DNA from: Marthasterias glacialis
Lineage: Eukaryota; Echinodermata; Asteroidea; Forcipulatida; Asteriidae
NCBI GenBank assembly: GCA_911728455.2
Contig: OU452239.1
Location: 5,492,384 to 5,556,383, forward strand
Length of the DNA: 64,000 nucleotides
Direction: 5' to 3'
How positions within the stretch are numbered: the first letter of the stretch is position 1; the number at the start of each line of letters is the position of its first letter. Under the pieces are notes generated by a model. It was given only the letters and a program-made list of their open reading frames with translations, was not told the origin of the DNA and did no database searches. The translations under genes were made by a program, and so were the position numbers. This document shows positions 23,283 through 35,200 of this stretch, in pieces.

Positions 23283-23600
23283 GTCTTTTTAACACCGAGT
23301 TGTGGGGACTCCCTATTGTTGTTCTATTATTCCCTTTTCTAAAGAATCCCTCTGTGGGGACAGAGTTTGACAAAGAAAAACGTTGTGGGGACCTTTGTTC
23401 CATTGTATAAATGTCCCCACAACGGTGTGTGTGCCTACCCACAGACACACACACACACCCTTACACATGGCCAGTTGGGGGGTACTTCATTGTTCAACTT
23501 ATTGTCCCTTTTCTAAAGAATTCCCTTGTGGGGTAGCACTAGAACAAAGAAAACCTTGTGGGGTAGCATTGTTCCATTGTGTAAAGTGCCCCGTAAGTTG
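23283..23600 (+). repeat. Two diverged tandem units, GTTGTGGGGAC type
   Basis: Units at about 23290-23422 and 23474-23598 share the order TTCCCTTTTCTAAAGAAT, TGTGGGG, ACAAAGAAAA, TTGTTCCATTGT and CCCC. Each is flanked by short CA runs. The same two unit types recur in opposite order at 29655-29935, beyond the interrupted element. Confidence 0.7.
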
Positions 23601-24212
23601 GTGAGTGTAAGGGCACACACACACACACCCACACACATGGCAGTTACGGGGTCCTCCTATAATGCGGTCACGTGACCTCCTATATGGTGTATGACGTCAT
23701 ACAGCTGATGAAAAAATACGTGTAAAAGCATAGGCCGTGCCACTGAGTGAGTTCGAAAACAGTCGATATTACTTTCGTTAAAGGCATTGCATACGTTTGG
23801 TAATTTGAGCCTACTGTTTGTTTCAAACCAATATAATTGTAGATATATACCATAAAACTAACCTGTGAAAGTTTCATTTCAAAAGGTAGTAGCGTTTTTG
23901 AGATTTCGGCGACAAACTAGAACGGTTATTTCACGCCGGAGAACAGTTAGTAAATAGTTTCGACATTTCATATTGTAGTTCGTTGAAAAAGTACTACCGC
24001 CCTCCTGTGGTCGTTATCTTAAAAATACCAATATGGGCCGTTTGAAATTGGTTCGTTCGGCCAGCCCGGGGGTCCGTGTGCCAGCCGTGGCGCGGCTTCG
24101 TGTAATCCGAAACGGGGTCACGAACTCTCCACTGTGGTTTGGCAGGTCCCATAACATTATGATAATATATGCAGCAGAGCCGACTGACCGCAAGCGGACG
24201 TGATGGAGTAAG

Positions 24213-24214
<2 letters not shown>

Positions 24215-24291
<77 letters not shown>
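24215..24291. repeat. AC dinucleotide microsatellite
   Basis: About 38 AC units with a single CCC interruption near 24246-24248. Thr/His- and Cys/Val-rich open frames across it are artefacts. Confidence 0.95.
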
Positions 24292-24292
<1 letters not shown>

Positions 24293-24790
24293 CATGTACA
24301 TTGTACTGTGTTCTAGGTACCACATGTACAGTACGTATGCGTGTACTGTGGTGAAATTGTGAACTGAGAGTATCTAGGCCAATTTGGTCGCTCGGTAGCT
24401 TTTGTAATCGAAATGGACATGTAATAAACAACGCAGTGTCATGTATAGTAGGCCTACACATTGTGCTCACTGATGTTATCACGGAGGAAATCCAAGCTCA
24501 ATCAAATCATTTGCTATGTACTGTTTGGTGAATAATCTTTGCCCATGCCCGACTTGTGGTTATCATGAAGCAATAAATCAGTTTATTGCTCCGTGCTAAT
24601 ATTTACAAGAATCATGTTGACTCCTTTTTGAATATGTTTCAAACCGAAAACAAACTTGACCCCCCCCCCCAATAAATAATCTATGGCTACGGGACGTAGC
24701 CCGTCGACCGGAGTAGTTACCGGCACAAAGGAAAATAGTAATCAACCCATCATGCGTACATCTGGCATGTTCCCCAGACGGAAGGATTTA

Positions 24791-24962
24791 TGGCCCTTTT
24801 CGAATCCACGGCTTTGGCTTTGGATTCGGCTTCAGGGTCCGTCCTCTCGTCTGAAGCTGGTCCTGAGCGCGTTCGCAAAGCACGCGCAATTGTCATAACA
24901 ACCGCGGGGCCAAGCTAGCCTGAGCCGAATCCGGAGCCGAAGCCGTGGTTTCGAAAAGGGCC
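24791..24962. mobile_element. Palindromic MITE-like unit (GGCCCTTTTCGAA ends)
   Basis: GGCCCTTTTCGAATCCACGG at the left pairs with CCGTGGTTTCGAAAAGGGCC at the right, with inner arms GGCTTTGGATTCGGCTTCAGG against CCTGAGCCGAATCCGGAGCC. It is nested inside the 5.2-kb element. Similar CGGCTTGGGCTTGGG/GGCTCCGGCTTAGGTTCC sequence lies at 6292-6332. Confidence 0.65.
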
Positions 24963-26129
24963 TACGACCCCAGAGAAACACCTCGAAATAAATGCCCAAA
25001 TGAAGGGTTCATTCACGGAAGTTCAGTACCAGTCTTGTGTGAATGGTTTATATCATGAGTTTAATTCCTACCTCCATGGTTATATAAACTGAGAAAGTCC
25101 CATAACTACTATGTCCAGGTTATGGGACAGATGATGGGTTTAACTGGATCAAAATGGTGTGATTTCTTTGTGTGGAAAACAAATGACTTTCATGTAGAAG
25201 GAACATTCATTGATGATAGACTATTCATAACTGGCGCGTTTTGTTTCCAGTACTTGCTGCCAGCTTTGTGTGATAACAAGTTGTAATTACTTGAAGATGC
25301 ATCTCCTGATTTTATACCGAATTGATGGTTAAAAAAGACTGAAACATAAAATAGTTCTTGTCCTTTAGTCCAACTTTTCTTTTTTTCCCCCTCTACACAT
25401 TGTGGTTCCCGTTATCATTGAGTAATTCATTCTGGAGCTATTCATGGGCATTTCAGAGGACAGTAATCTGAGCCACATACATTGTAAGTCCAAGGAGAGT
25501 GTTGTTTCTTTCACAAAAGTAGCCACAAAGTATATTGTGTAATGCATGTGAATTTTGTTTGCGTTCCTGAAAACCATTATTTATAAAAGAAAACAAAACA
25601 AAATCAATATACGGGATTTTTTATTTTTTTTTAAACACACTGTTTATTGACATAAAACAATGAAGAACCACATACAGTAATTGCTTTTGAGTGTGTCGCA
25701 GATCCTTCAAGAAACAATTAAGGAATCTAAAATGTCCACAGGGTTCGATAATTTACATGGTGCTACTGCAGAAACTAAGTCCTTTTTTTAGTATTTTGGG
25801 GTGCAATGGCATAATTAGTTTATTTTATAATACATGCACATTTTAGGTCAAAGTTTGTGCTGACCAGCACATGTTTTAAATATGTAGGGGAAATGCCACA
25901 GAAAGCCATTTCTTGGAGAAGATACAGAGGTATGGTTCCTTCAATCTATGCCTGCTGTCACTCGTAAGAGTCATGTCACATGATGCAATTTACAGGCAAC
26001 TGATTCTAGGCTGTCTCCAATAATGATGCAAACGGCCTTTTTTACAGGATTACTTCATAAAATGATGTTCAATGGTTCATGCATAAATATAAAATTATAC
26101 ACTTGACTGTTAGACTTCTACACTGACTT

Positions 26130-28510
26130 AGAATAATGGCCCTTGAAAATTTGTTACATTACAACAGACTGTCCACATTTGATTAACTGTACCAGCAAGG
26201 GAAATTGGTACGAGGCCATCAAACAGATGAAATTTCTTTACGAAAAGCTCACTCTACATGCACATAGAGTCTTGCAATGGTCTGCGTCTATTCAGTTTCT
26301 TCTTTGGAAAATTGACCACTTTCAGCAGTAAGGAATGGTGGAATAACCAAGCTACATTCAACAGGACAAAGCAGGTACTCTGTTACAAATCCCTTATCTA
26401 CAATTACCTCTTCTCCAGATTCAAGTAAATTCAATATACAAGACTGCTTGGTGATCTCTTTGTCTGAAATTCCACCAGCATAGAGGTTACTTACAAATGT
26501 AACAAGGCCTCCTGCTCCTGGTGATATTCCAATAAGGCATTTAAATGTTTCATGACGTTTGTAATGCGAAAAAAATTCTGAATTTAAATTCAAACTTGAC
26601 GGTGCTGGCACAAATAGTTCAGTACAGTCTAAAATAACACAAGATTTTGAAAACTGTTTGAAGGCATCTGGAATATGTCGGTCGACCATCTCTCTTGTTG
26701 GCCACAAAGGAATACTCCCAAGCACAGCATACAGAAAGTTAGCCCAAGTAATACTAAATCTGCTGACTGTTGAACTAGATATGCCAAATTTATCTCCTAA
26801 GTCCTCATCGAATGAACCTTATTTGACCTTATTCAGGAAAAGAAAAAAACTGGTCAATAAGTGGCAGTTCAGACCGAAAGCCAGCACGCATTGATGAACT
26901 TTCTCCTCTTTTTGAACACACCACTTGGCTCCATCGGGTCATCGTTGATGCATGAGGAAAAACAAAATTAAAAAATTCCATCAACAGTGTGTATGTTGGA
27001 AATGCCGTGTAAATCTATGCAGGATCTTTGGAATACCTTTCCGAAAAATGTCTTTCTGGACGGCATTGTTTATCAAGTTGCTTTCCAGTTGTTCAATTCG
27101 TTCCTGCGTGGCCTAAAAGTTTGTCTTCTACAGGGGATGTGATCCAGATAATCATGGTCCGGTAACTTGGTAATGCTTCTCCACACCACAGTCACTCTCC
27201 ATGTTTCACAGCTGTTGCTGGACACCTGTTAATTGTAAAGAAATTTGTCAATATGACACATAATTTTGACAGTTTTAATAATGAAACTTACCCGTACATT
27301 TATAGGATTTCAAGCTTTGCATTGTAGAGTAATGATAGCAAAGCTTTAAAAAAAAATGGATCAGGAGGGACTTCATGTTATATCTTCATTTTCCCAGGTT
27401 TAGTAGCAACCACCCACTAACCCTTTTTTAAGGGGTGGGGTGGGGTGGGGGAGAGGCCTTAAAAAGTTGTACAATGCCAAACATACAATTTAGCTAGTGC
27501 TTTCAGCACAATGAAGATTTCGAATGAACAGATGCTTTGCATAACTAAGTTGTAAGTCAACACATCCCTAGAAAGAGTTAATTGTGTTCAGTTGATATAA
27601 ATAAAATACTTACTCTCTGTTTCTTCTAAGTTGCCGCCTTTTAGGAGTTTCCACAGTCCAAGGAAAAATGCTTGGAGCATTTAAGAAGCCTTTTCCCAGT
27701 CATTGTGGTTTTTAAACTCATTTTCTTTAAAGTGAGTCGAACAAACATGTGTGCATCTTGTTATCTGAAATTCAAAACATCAAAAATAAAAACAAATTAA
27801 GAAAATCAGTAAAGCACCAAGAAAATCCCTGAAAGACCTTAGAATATTCAGAGTTAAAGACCTCCATTCATGTAACTTCTGAGGACATTATATAAAGACT
27901 ATAACATAAGCAGTTTTGAGTTTGTCAGTTTAGTTCGTCCTTCGTCTATGCCCATGGTTCAATTCAAGAAAAGAAGCAATTCAACATCATAAATTTACAA
28001 AATTGTCCAGTGAAATCAGGAAAACCCTCAGGGATTCCACCAGACTAATTAGTTGACAATGGTTGAGTCCTATAGTAGTATAACTTATTTGTACAGGCTT
28101 TTTATTGTACACTCGACTCCATGAGCCACATGTTCGTGCAGTCTGACCTTACTTAGAACATAGAAGAGAGCAGACATATGGAGTACACTTCCTTCTTCGA
28201 CGGTATGCGTGCACTAACGTCTGAACGTTACTCACTGTTTAGTAATACTTAGTAAATAAAATAGTATTTAGTAATAAGATAAGAGCGAGTTACAGCCTAC
28301 TCTAGTTACGAAACGTACCTCCATGGTATGGTTTTAAATAAACATTTTTGACAATGAATGTCTGAGACTTACCTTGAAACTTCATCCAGGATCTGTGCGT
28401 ATATTCCTAATCCATATCTTTCTCAGAGAGTTAAATTTTGGGAACATATGAAACGACAACTCATCCGTCAGGCACACAGCAATGTCAAAATGTGACATGT
28501 TTATGAATTA
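26130..28510 (-). pseudogene. THAP-domain DDE transposase, broken
   Basis: Minus-strand coding pieces fall in order. At about 28510-28376, SFHMFPKF and LRKIWIRNIRTDPG match the THAP middle, ending at a good donor (AAG|GTAAGT). At 27767 to about 27690, after an acceptor TTTCAG, ITRCTHVCSTHFKENEF gives the THAP CxxH. Near 27130-26990, IEQLESNLINNAVQKDIFRK follows. From 26960 to 26288 comes the catalytic core: GSFDEDLGDKFGISSSTVSRF helix-turn-helix, ILDCTE (first Asp), GGISDKEI (second Asp), VIVDKGF. VHVERAF with the final Glu is in another frame near 26265. Internal stops (one near 26820) and frameshifts show it is dead. The full enzyme would have cut and pasted the surrounding element. Confidence 0.8.
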
Positions 28511-28996
28511 CGTAATTCGTGCAATAGAGATCAGCAGTCAGTGGTGACCAAAGATTATACAGCGCCGTAGGCGCAAGATGGGGAACTGGGCCTTTATCTA
28601 CTGTTGGAAAGTAAATTCGCATTGGTGTTGACTCGCTGTCATTTTTCCAAGACGGCGATTCCGTGTAAGGGCGATCGAACCAGGGGCGAACTGCCCATTC
28701 AGAGATCGATTGGCGAAAACGACCAATTGGGAATCAATTTACAAAGCAGTTAATCTTAGACACTTGAGGGCGTTAGTCAATTCGAACGTTCAAAATCTGA
28801 GAAGCGTTACCGCCAACAACGCTTCTCAGATTCAAATTTTTGGAGATAAAAAGTGATATATTTTTCCATAACGGCGGTACTTCGAATTGAACGTTTCTCA
28901 ATATGCATTATACTATCCAAAGCAGCTGTACTTCTTACCAAGTAAGTTTTTATTGCCATAAATTTTCAGAGTCATTACCAAACGTATGCAATGCCT

Positions 28997-29651
28997 TTAA
29001 GCGATGAATTAGTTAATCAGCCCCTGTTATTTAAAGTCGTATATTGTGACATTAATTTAAATCACATCTCTGTTTCATAATTTAACAGAATTCTTCTAAA
29101 AAGAGTTTTTTTTTAGCCATGCACTACCGGCGTCGGACGACTATTACGTAGCCACCGTCTGTTATTTTGTTCGCAATGTTGGCCTAAATCACTGTGAAAA
29201 ATGATAAACAACGTTAGAAAAGTGAGCATTAATACTTAGCCTTGCAGAATTTCAAATAGGCAAAGGAATCACACAGTTTTGGAAAGCAATTTCTTTTGAA
29301 GATTTCAGCTTCAAAACTTTGAAATGTTTGTGTTGAAAAGTGTGTGGTGATCGCAGTCGTCTGGCCTAACGTTCCGTCGTGCGCTGTACACATCGTGCAC
29401 ATTTAAACGGTACTTTTACAATTTTCAAAACTTGGAACTGTCCTTAGTGGCTTTATTCAGCCACTTGAAGGTCTTTGGTACAAACTCTGGAATATCTTTC
29501 ACAGATTTCGAGCAAGAAAAGCCTCGATCGAATAAACTAAATGCATTAATCATCGTGTACCTTACCACCCTTTCCTATGGAGGATTACGTGTGTGTTTAC
29601 ATTTATACACAACAGGGGTCACGTGAAGTAGGTCTCGCAATCGGTCTATTG
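28997..29651 (+). repeat. Right part of ATAGACCG-family copy 3
   Basis: Resumes with TTAAGCGATGAATTAGTTAA, matching the uninterrupted relative, and contains the family blocks GTTGAAAAGTGTGTGGTGATC and CACAGATTTCGAGCAAGAAA. The 64-codon open frame at 29432-29626 recurs in other family copies and is a repeat shadow. Confidence 0.7.
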
Positions 29652-31620
29652 TTGTTCTATTATTCCCTTTTCTGAAGAATTCTTCTGTGGGGTAGCACTA
29701 GAACAAAGAAAACCTTGTGGGGTAGCATTGTTCCATTGTGTAAAGTGCCCCGTAAGTTGGTGAGTGTAAGGGCACATTCTTGTGAACACCCAGTTGTGGG
29801 GACTCCCTATTGTTCTGTTATTCTGTTTTCTATTGAATTACCTTTAGGGGACAGGGTTTGACGAAGAAAAACGTTGTGGGACTTTTGTTCCATTGTATAA
29901 AATTAAATGTCTCCATAATCGTGTGTGTGCCTACCCATGCGTACTCACGCGTGACATGTGAGTGAATGTTGTTATGGTTGCTGAAACATTGTTGTGCGCG
30001 CTTCTTTTTGTCTGACAAGTCCTTTGTCAATGAATTTATTATCCCCAAAAATCGCCATTGAATGGTTTCGGAAAAAAAAATAATAATGCCTTTAGCCTGA
30101 ATGTGGGTCCAAAAGACCGACCCACGGCAATTTCCAGCTACATCTATGCTTGCACCTCGGAGTTTTTGCGTAACAAACCGACACGTTACTCACATTAGTG
30201 TATAGATATACAAATGGAGTGACATAGTGCAATTCTCTTTCCGTAATGCCTCCCCTGGCCCCCTCCGCCCCCGGACATCACGGTGTCTGTTAGCAGAGTT
30301 TTCAACTTGTCAATTAACACCACCAAAGCCTCGGCCCTCACAATATTCCAAATTCAACTATTGAAGCTAGCTGTAAAATACTCGCTCGAGTACTCGCTTT
30401 ATACAGTATTCAAAAATCAATATCTCGGCCGAGCTCAGGTTCTTAAACATCTGACTTAAAGAAAGCCAATGTATCACAAATTTTCAAGAAAGGTTCTCAT
30501 GCTGATCCATCAATACCAACATGTGTCAATGACCTCTGTATGTTCTATGTTTTCATAGCACATCATCGATGGCCATATAATGCAACATCTATAAAGAAAC
30601 GCAATGACCTGGTGGAAAATCAGTGTCCAGTGAATTTTAACTATTGTGCAATCCTAAAAGAATATTATCCACAACTTAACTGTTATACTGAAGATCAAGT
30701 TCGGTGAAACCTGTTATGTCCTAGACAGACTACGAAGTGGGCGTCTACAAGACAACACCCCCAAAAGACGTTCAATGAAGCCTAAAATTGGCCAGACCAT
30801 TGTCCACCCAAACCCCGTGATCGCTGCCCATGATTGGCACTATGGTGCTAGTGTGATCGTATCTTCCGTCCATAGGCGGTCCCCAGGGGCCATCACCACG
30901 TCGGGGAGGAGCACGGTTACGATAATCGCAACGTATAGGCGTAGCCTACTGTGCGTTTTAATAGCGATGGTATTGCTATAGTTTGATATAATCGAGAATC
31001 TGTATTGATTAATCCCGTAAATTTTTCTGTCATGATTTTTGTCTATTTAATTATAAAACTTACATTTTCAAATATACTTCACTTTCTTTGCACTTTTTTG
31101 ACTGCAGTATAAACACAGGCACAGTGTTTTATAACTACCGTCAAACGAACACACGTCTACAATAGAACAATCTTGTTTGTTTCAATAATTTTTGTATAAT
31201 AACGATCTAGTCGTATCCCAATAAATTACTTGATATTGAAAAACATCAAAGACTGAAATCAGCATATCTCCATAGTCGTTTATCATAGAACGGGAGCTTT
31301 TATCTTTTTGAGAGAAAAAAAAAAATAAAATAACTTCACACCTGTTGACTCCACAATCATGTTCAATACTTGATATCACATTTTAGAACAGTGCGTTCAT
31401 TAAGGCCCTATCTATCCACACAAAATAACACAACTACTTTATTTTAACATTGATGTAAGCGGCAAAGATTGAAATACGGGATTTGTAATTATTGGGAACA
31501 TTTTGATTGCTTTCAATCTAAAAAAAACCCTCTTAATTATTAAGTTCATGCCATTACTAATCCTTCAGTCAGGTAAATATTTCCATCTGAAAGAATTTGA
31601 AAGTCGACAAAATAGCATTT
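29652..31620. other. Non-coding stretch
   Basis: 29655-29935 repeats the GTTGTGGGGAC-type units of 23283-23600. The remainder is AT-rich with short frames and no supported gene. A CpG-moderate patch at 30760-30960 has one 68-codon frame without a recognised domain. Confidence 0.4.
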
Positions 31621-31915
31621 TGTGGCGTGTCGTGTCAGAGCGGTTAAGAGCACCGGACTCAAGCTCTGGTGTTTCTGATCAGCAGAGTGTGGGTTCGAGT
31701 CCTGGTCATGACACTTGTGTCCCTAAGCAAGACACTTTATTGCTTCGTCCTTCGGATGGGACGTAAATCCGTTGGTTCCGTGTGTTGTGTTATGCACGTA
31801 AAAGAACCATAAGTACACTTATCGTAAAGAGAAGGGGTTCCCCCCGTTGTTTCTGGCATGGTCTGGCAGTAATATACGCCACCTCACCTTGTATCCATTT
31901 AAAGGTGTTGTATTA
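31621..31915 (+). mobile_element. tRNA-Leu-headed SINE
   Basis: A class-II tRNA-like head (31629-31712) has a Leu CAA anticodon in the loop CTCAAGC, acceptor GTCGTG/CATGAC and B box GGTTCGAGTCC. It is followed by a body with TCCCTAAGCAAGACACTTTA, CGTCCTTCGGATGGGACGTA and a GTATCCATTTAAAG end. Bodies of this kind are found in SINEs across many marine animals. It stands about 360 bp upstream of the transporter gene on the same strand. Confidence 0.8.
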
Positions 31916-32276
31916 CGGTTGCTTCGTCTCATAAAATCATTTGAAACAATCTCCACCAGATTTGATAATTCGGCGCCAGGAGTGTCATTATGACAGACAT
32001 GGCGCATTATAAATGTACACTGTATTATTATTTGAAGTCCCCTAAAATACACCTAGCTTATCGTGATTGATGCAATCGAAATAAGCCAGATATTATATAA
32101 AGTTCCACAAAATCACGAATTGAAAAAACATTACTAGCCCTGAAGAAATGTTCGAAGGTTGGTTCTTTGTTGCTCTGAGTAGTTTGTTTTTAATTTCTTG
32201 AAGATTGAATTCTGATTCACGATGCGAGCAATGCGGATACATGGATGAACTGATCTGATTAATTAGATCTTGCAAG

Positions 32277-35200
32277 ATGGCATCTCCGGAAAGATCAACT
32301 AATTTTTACGACAATCACCCAATGGGTTGGGTAATAATAGGAGCTGCTTGTATCACCAACGTTATTCTAATGGGTAACGTGAAAGCATTGGGAGTCCTCC
32401 TTATTGCTATAGAGACAGACTTCAGTAGCCATCTGTGGTTGATTGGATGGATTGCAACATTGTACAGCATGCTCAGAAACCTTTTAGGTGAGTAAAAATA
32501 CTTCATTTTATTTCCCTGAATGTTGTTGAGATTGGTGTCATTGACAGAGTCAAACCAACAGTCGTTTTTTTGTAATTATAACACAGTTACTAAGCCCTTG
32601 TATTCAAGTTGTTCGTTGTGACATTGATTTAAATCACATTACTGTTTCATAAACTCCTGTTACAAAAGAGGTTTATTTTGAGTTACCAGCGTCCGACGAC
32701 GATGTAGCAATCCGCCTGTTATTTTGCAATGTAAATCACTGTAAAAAAGGGGGAAAAGTAAAGAACGTTGGAAAAGTGAGCATTTTTCACACAGTTTTGG
32801 AAAGCCTTTTCTTTGGATGATTTCAGCTTCAAAACTGTAATTCTTGTGTTGAAAAGTGTATGATCGCGTCGTCAGGCCCAAACGTTCCGCCGTAAAACTA
32901 GCACTACCATATCGTAAACATACGTTACCTGTAGAATTTCCAAAACCTTCCGAACTGTCCTTACTGGCTTTATTCAGCAACTCGAAGGTCTCTGGTACAA
33001 ACTCTGGAATATTTTTCACTGGTTTCGAGAAAGAAAAGCCTCGATCGAATACAACAAATGCAACAAATGCAACAATTATCATGTACTGTACCGCACTTTC
33101 TTATGGAGGACGTCGTGTTTGTTTACATTTAATACCAGCTACAGGTCACGTGACGTGGGTCGTGCAATATTGTACACTGATAAAGCCTCTATAACCGCCC
33201 AGTTGGAGCCTGTGTCCTTGGTTCGTTGTTGACCGCTGATACCGTCTGGATGTGTCATAATAACTTTATTAAGGGAAGAACAATGCGTAACACAATCGTG
33301 CATATACTGCTCAGTATGCATTTATTGACCTGATGCCTATTGTTTAGTAATCTGTGATGGGCATTCCACTTGGCACATTACGCCTCTGATTTAGAAACAT
33401 CAGAGTAAACCCCTTCTCTTTCAATGTAAGTGTACCTGTTCAAAGGGTTCTGGGTGAAATCGAGTCCAAACAACATCGGCAACCGTCCATCATGTACATA
33501 ACACATAGAATACATAGAACCGGCATAGTTGGAGCCAGGGGGGCGGACACGATATTGCGCAATTCTTTCTTCGGCGCTGTGTGAACGTACCATTTAAAAA
33601 AAAGGGGTAAATAATTTCTGCTCTAACACGAATGGATTTAATTAGATAAAAGTAAGGCAGTATTTGACCAATTATATATGCATAGTTTATTTGTAATATT
33701 TTTGGAGTGGAAGTAAATGCAAAAATTTGTCAAAAATCAATAAAAAAAAAAATTGGAAAATGCATCCGTCCCTCCAACACCAGGCACGTAGCCGGGCAAC
33801 ATCATCATACCGTTAATCAATGTGTAATGTTGCTTTGAACGAAAATTCCGACACCCCTAAAACAGTCTCACAAAACGTGACGAAAGTGACAAATTGGCCC
33901 ATTCTACCCCTGAGATTTTTCAAGTTCTTCTTTTAATATATGGTTTTCTAACATTGTGAAGCTTTTTTTAAAAATCCACCCATTCTACCCAATCGATTTT
34001 TATGATTTTCAAAATGTAACGTTTGAATTAAATAGTAAATTCCGTTATCGGTTTCATGTGTAGACCAGTCGGCGTCCGGAATCTGTGTGTGTTGGTATGG
34101 TATACCAAGCAGTCAGGGTGACGAACCGTGTATTGCACGATGTCAATAACGGCTACACACACACAGCCTGGGTATGCTCGCTTTTGACAGAGCCCTGACT
34201 GCGTGCGTGTGTCCGTGTGTGTGTGCATTGGTGTAAGGCAGGCTCACGAATGAGACGAGTATCAACGTTGATGGCGCCCTTTTCTTTTTCGTGTCCGCCC
34301 CCCCCTGGTTGGAGCCTTGCGTCAAGGCCTTCGTGGCTTAGACATCTGTGTAGCCGCAGCGAAGACCAAGTCAGCGCGCACGACGAGTGGCGAAGCCACG
34401 AGGGCCTTTTCCAACTTGTCAAGAATTTCTAATGTTTTTCTTTATTTCTCGATTTTTGCTGCCATAACAAGGGTAGCAAAATTCCCAGCCAATCAGAAGC
34501 GATGAGGTCAGCGTGCATTAACATCATCCGCATTGTGATTGGCTAATCTTTCAGGGCTGTTCTTATTTGAGTAAAAATTATGAACAATTTATGTTTGAAA
34601 CTTCATGAATAGTTCAACAGCAAAATCAAATTGGAAAAGGTCCTCGTGGCTTCGCCACTCGATCGTGCGCGCTGACTTGTATTGAAGCCACGAAGGCCTT
34701 GCAGCACGGCAACGTGATTTCCTTTTTAGCTGTGCTCGGTTCCACAAAGTGCACTGCGGATTATTTTTAAGATGGAGCTTGTGCATATGGGTTAGTATAA
34801 TTGACAAGCAGCAATGGTGCTCAACTTGACGGAAATTTAGAAAAAGGCGAGGACAACTTACTGATCACAGTAAAAAAAATGTAAAGGAAAAAGAAAGGAA
34901 AAAAGCGACGCCAGGAGAGAGAAAATAAAATGAAAAAGAGGAATGGCACATATGGAACACCATACCCTCATGATATTTTCATAATTTGTCCCCCAAGGCC
35001 CCGTCATCGCAGTCCTAATTCGGGTGCTAGGTAGCCGCTTTGTCTTCGTCACAGGGGGAATTTTGACAAGCATTGGGATCATCTTAGCTTCGCAGTCAGC
35101 CAGTGTCGTGCAACTTGCCATTTTCCTTGTTCTGGTGTCAGGTAAGAAGTTTGTTCAGCAAAAAGAAATTTAGAAGACAGAACTCTATTGGTTTGAAGTG

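Larger units (their letters stand above)
23782..28996 (-). mobile_element. TTAA-flanked DNA transposon with THAP/DDE transposase (Kolobok-like by its target)
   Basis: A perfect 23-bp terminal inverted repeat starting AGGCATTGCATACGTTTGGT bounds 5215 bp. TTAA lies at 23778-23781 and 28997-29000. The related copy at 22311-23057 shows the same flanks with a single TTAA, so it is a natural empty site. On the minus strand the element encodes a broken THAP domain and a DDE transposase. TTAA plus THAP is the Kolobok combination, but the catalytic core looks like the HARBI1/ISL2EU (DDE_Tnp_4) type, so superfamily placement is open. Confidence 0.85.
23655..29651 (+). mobile_element. ATAGACCG-family element, copy 3, split by a 5.2-kb insertion
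   Basis: The left part (about 23655-23781) and right part (28997-29651) together follow the complement of the complete copy at 22311-23057. The right terminus GCAATCGGTCTATTG is present; the extreme left end is lost. The interruption sits exactly at a TTAA (see 23782-28996). Confidence 0.75.

Noticed and set aside
24014..24482. Open frames with Cys-Val or Thr-His runs
   Set aside because: They are translations of the AC microsatellite.
31629..31712. Functional tRNA-Leu(CAA) gene
   Set aside because: The last acceptor pair fails and a SINE body follows directly; better read as a SINE head.
32660..33082. 140-codon minus-strand frame in transporter intron 1
   Set aside because: It falls in an interspersed repeat; parallel frames with stops occur in the other copies (7654, 22311, 29000, 38907).
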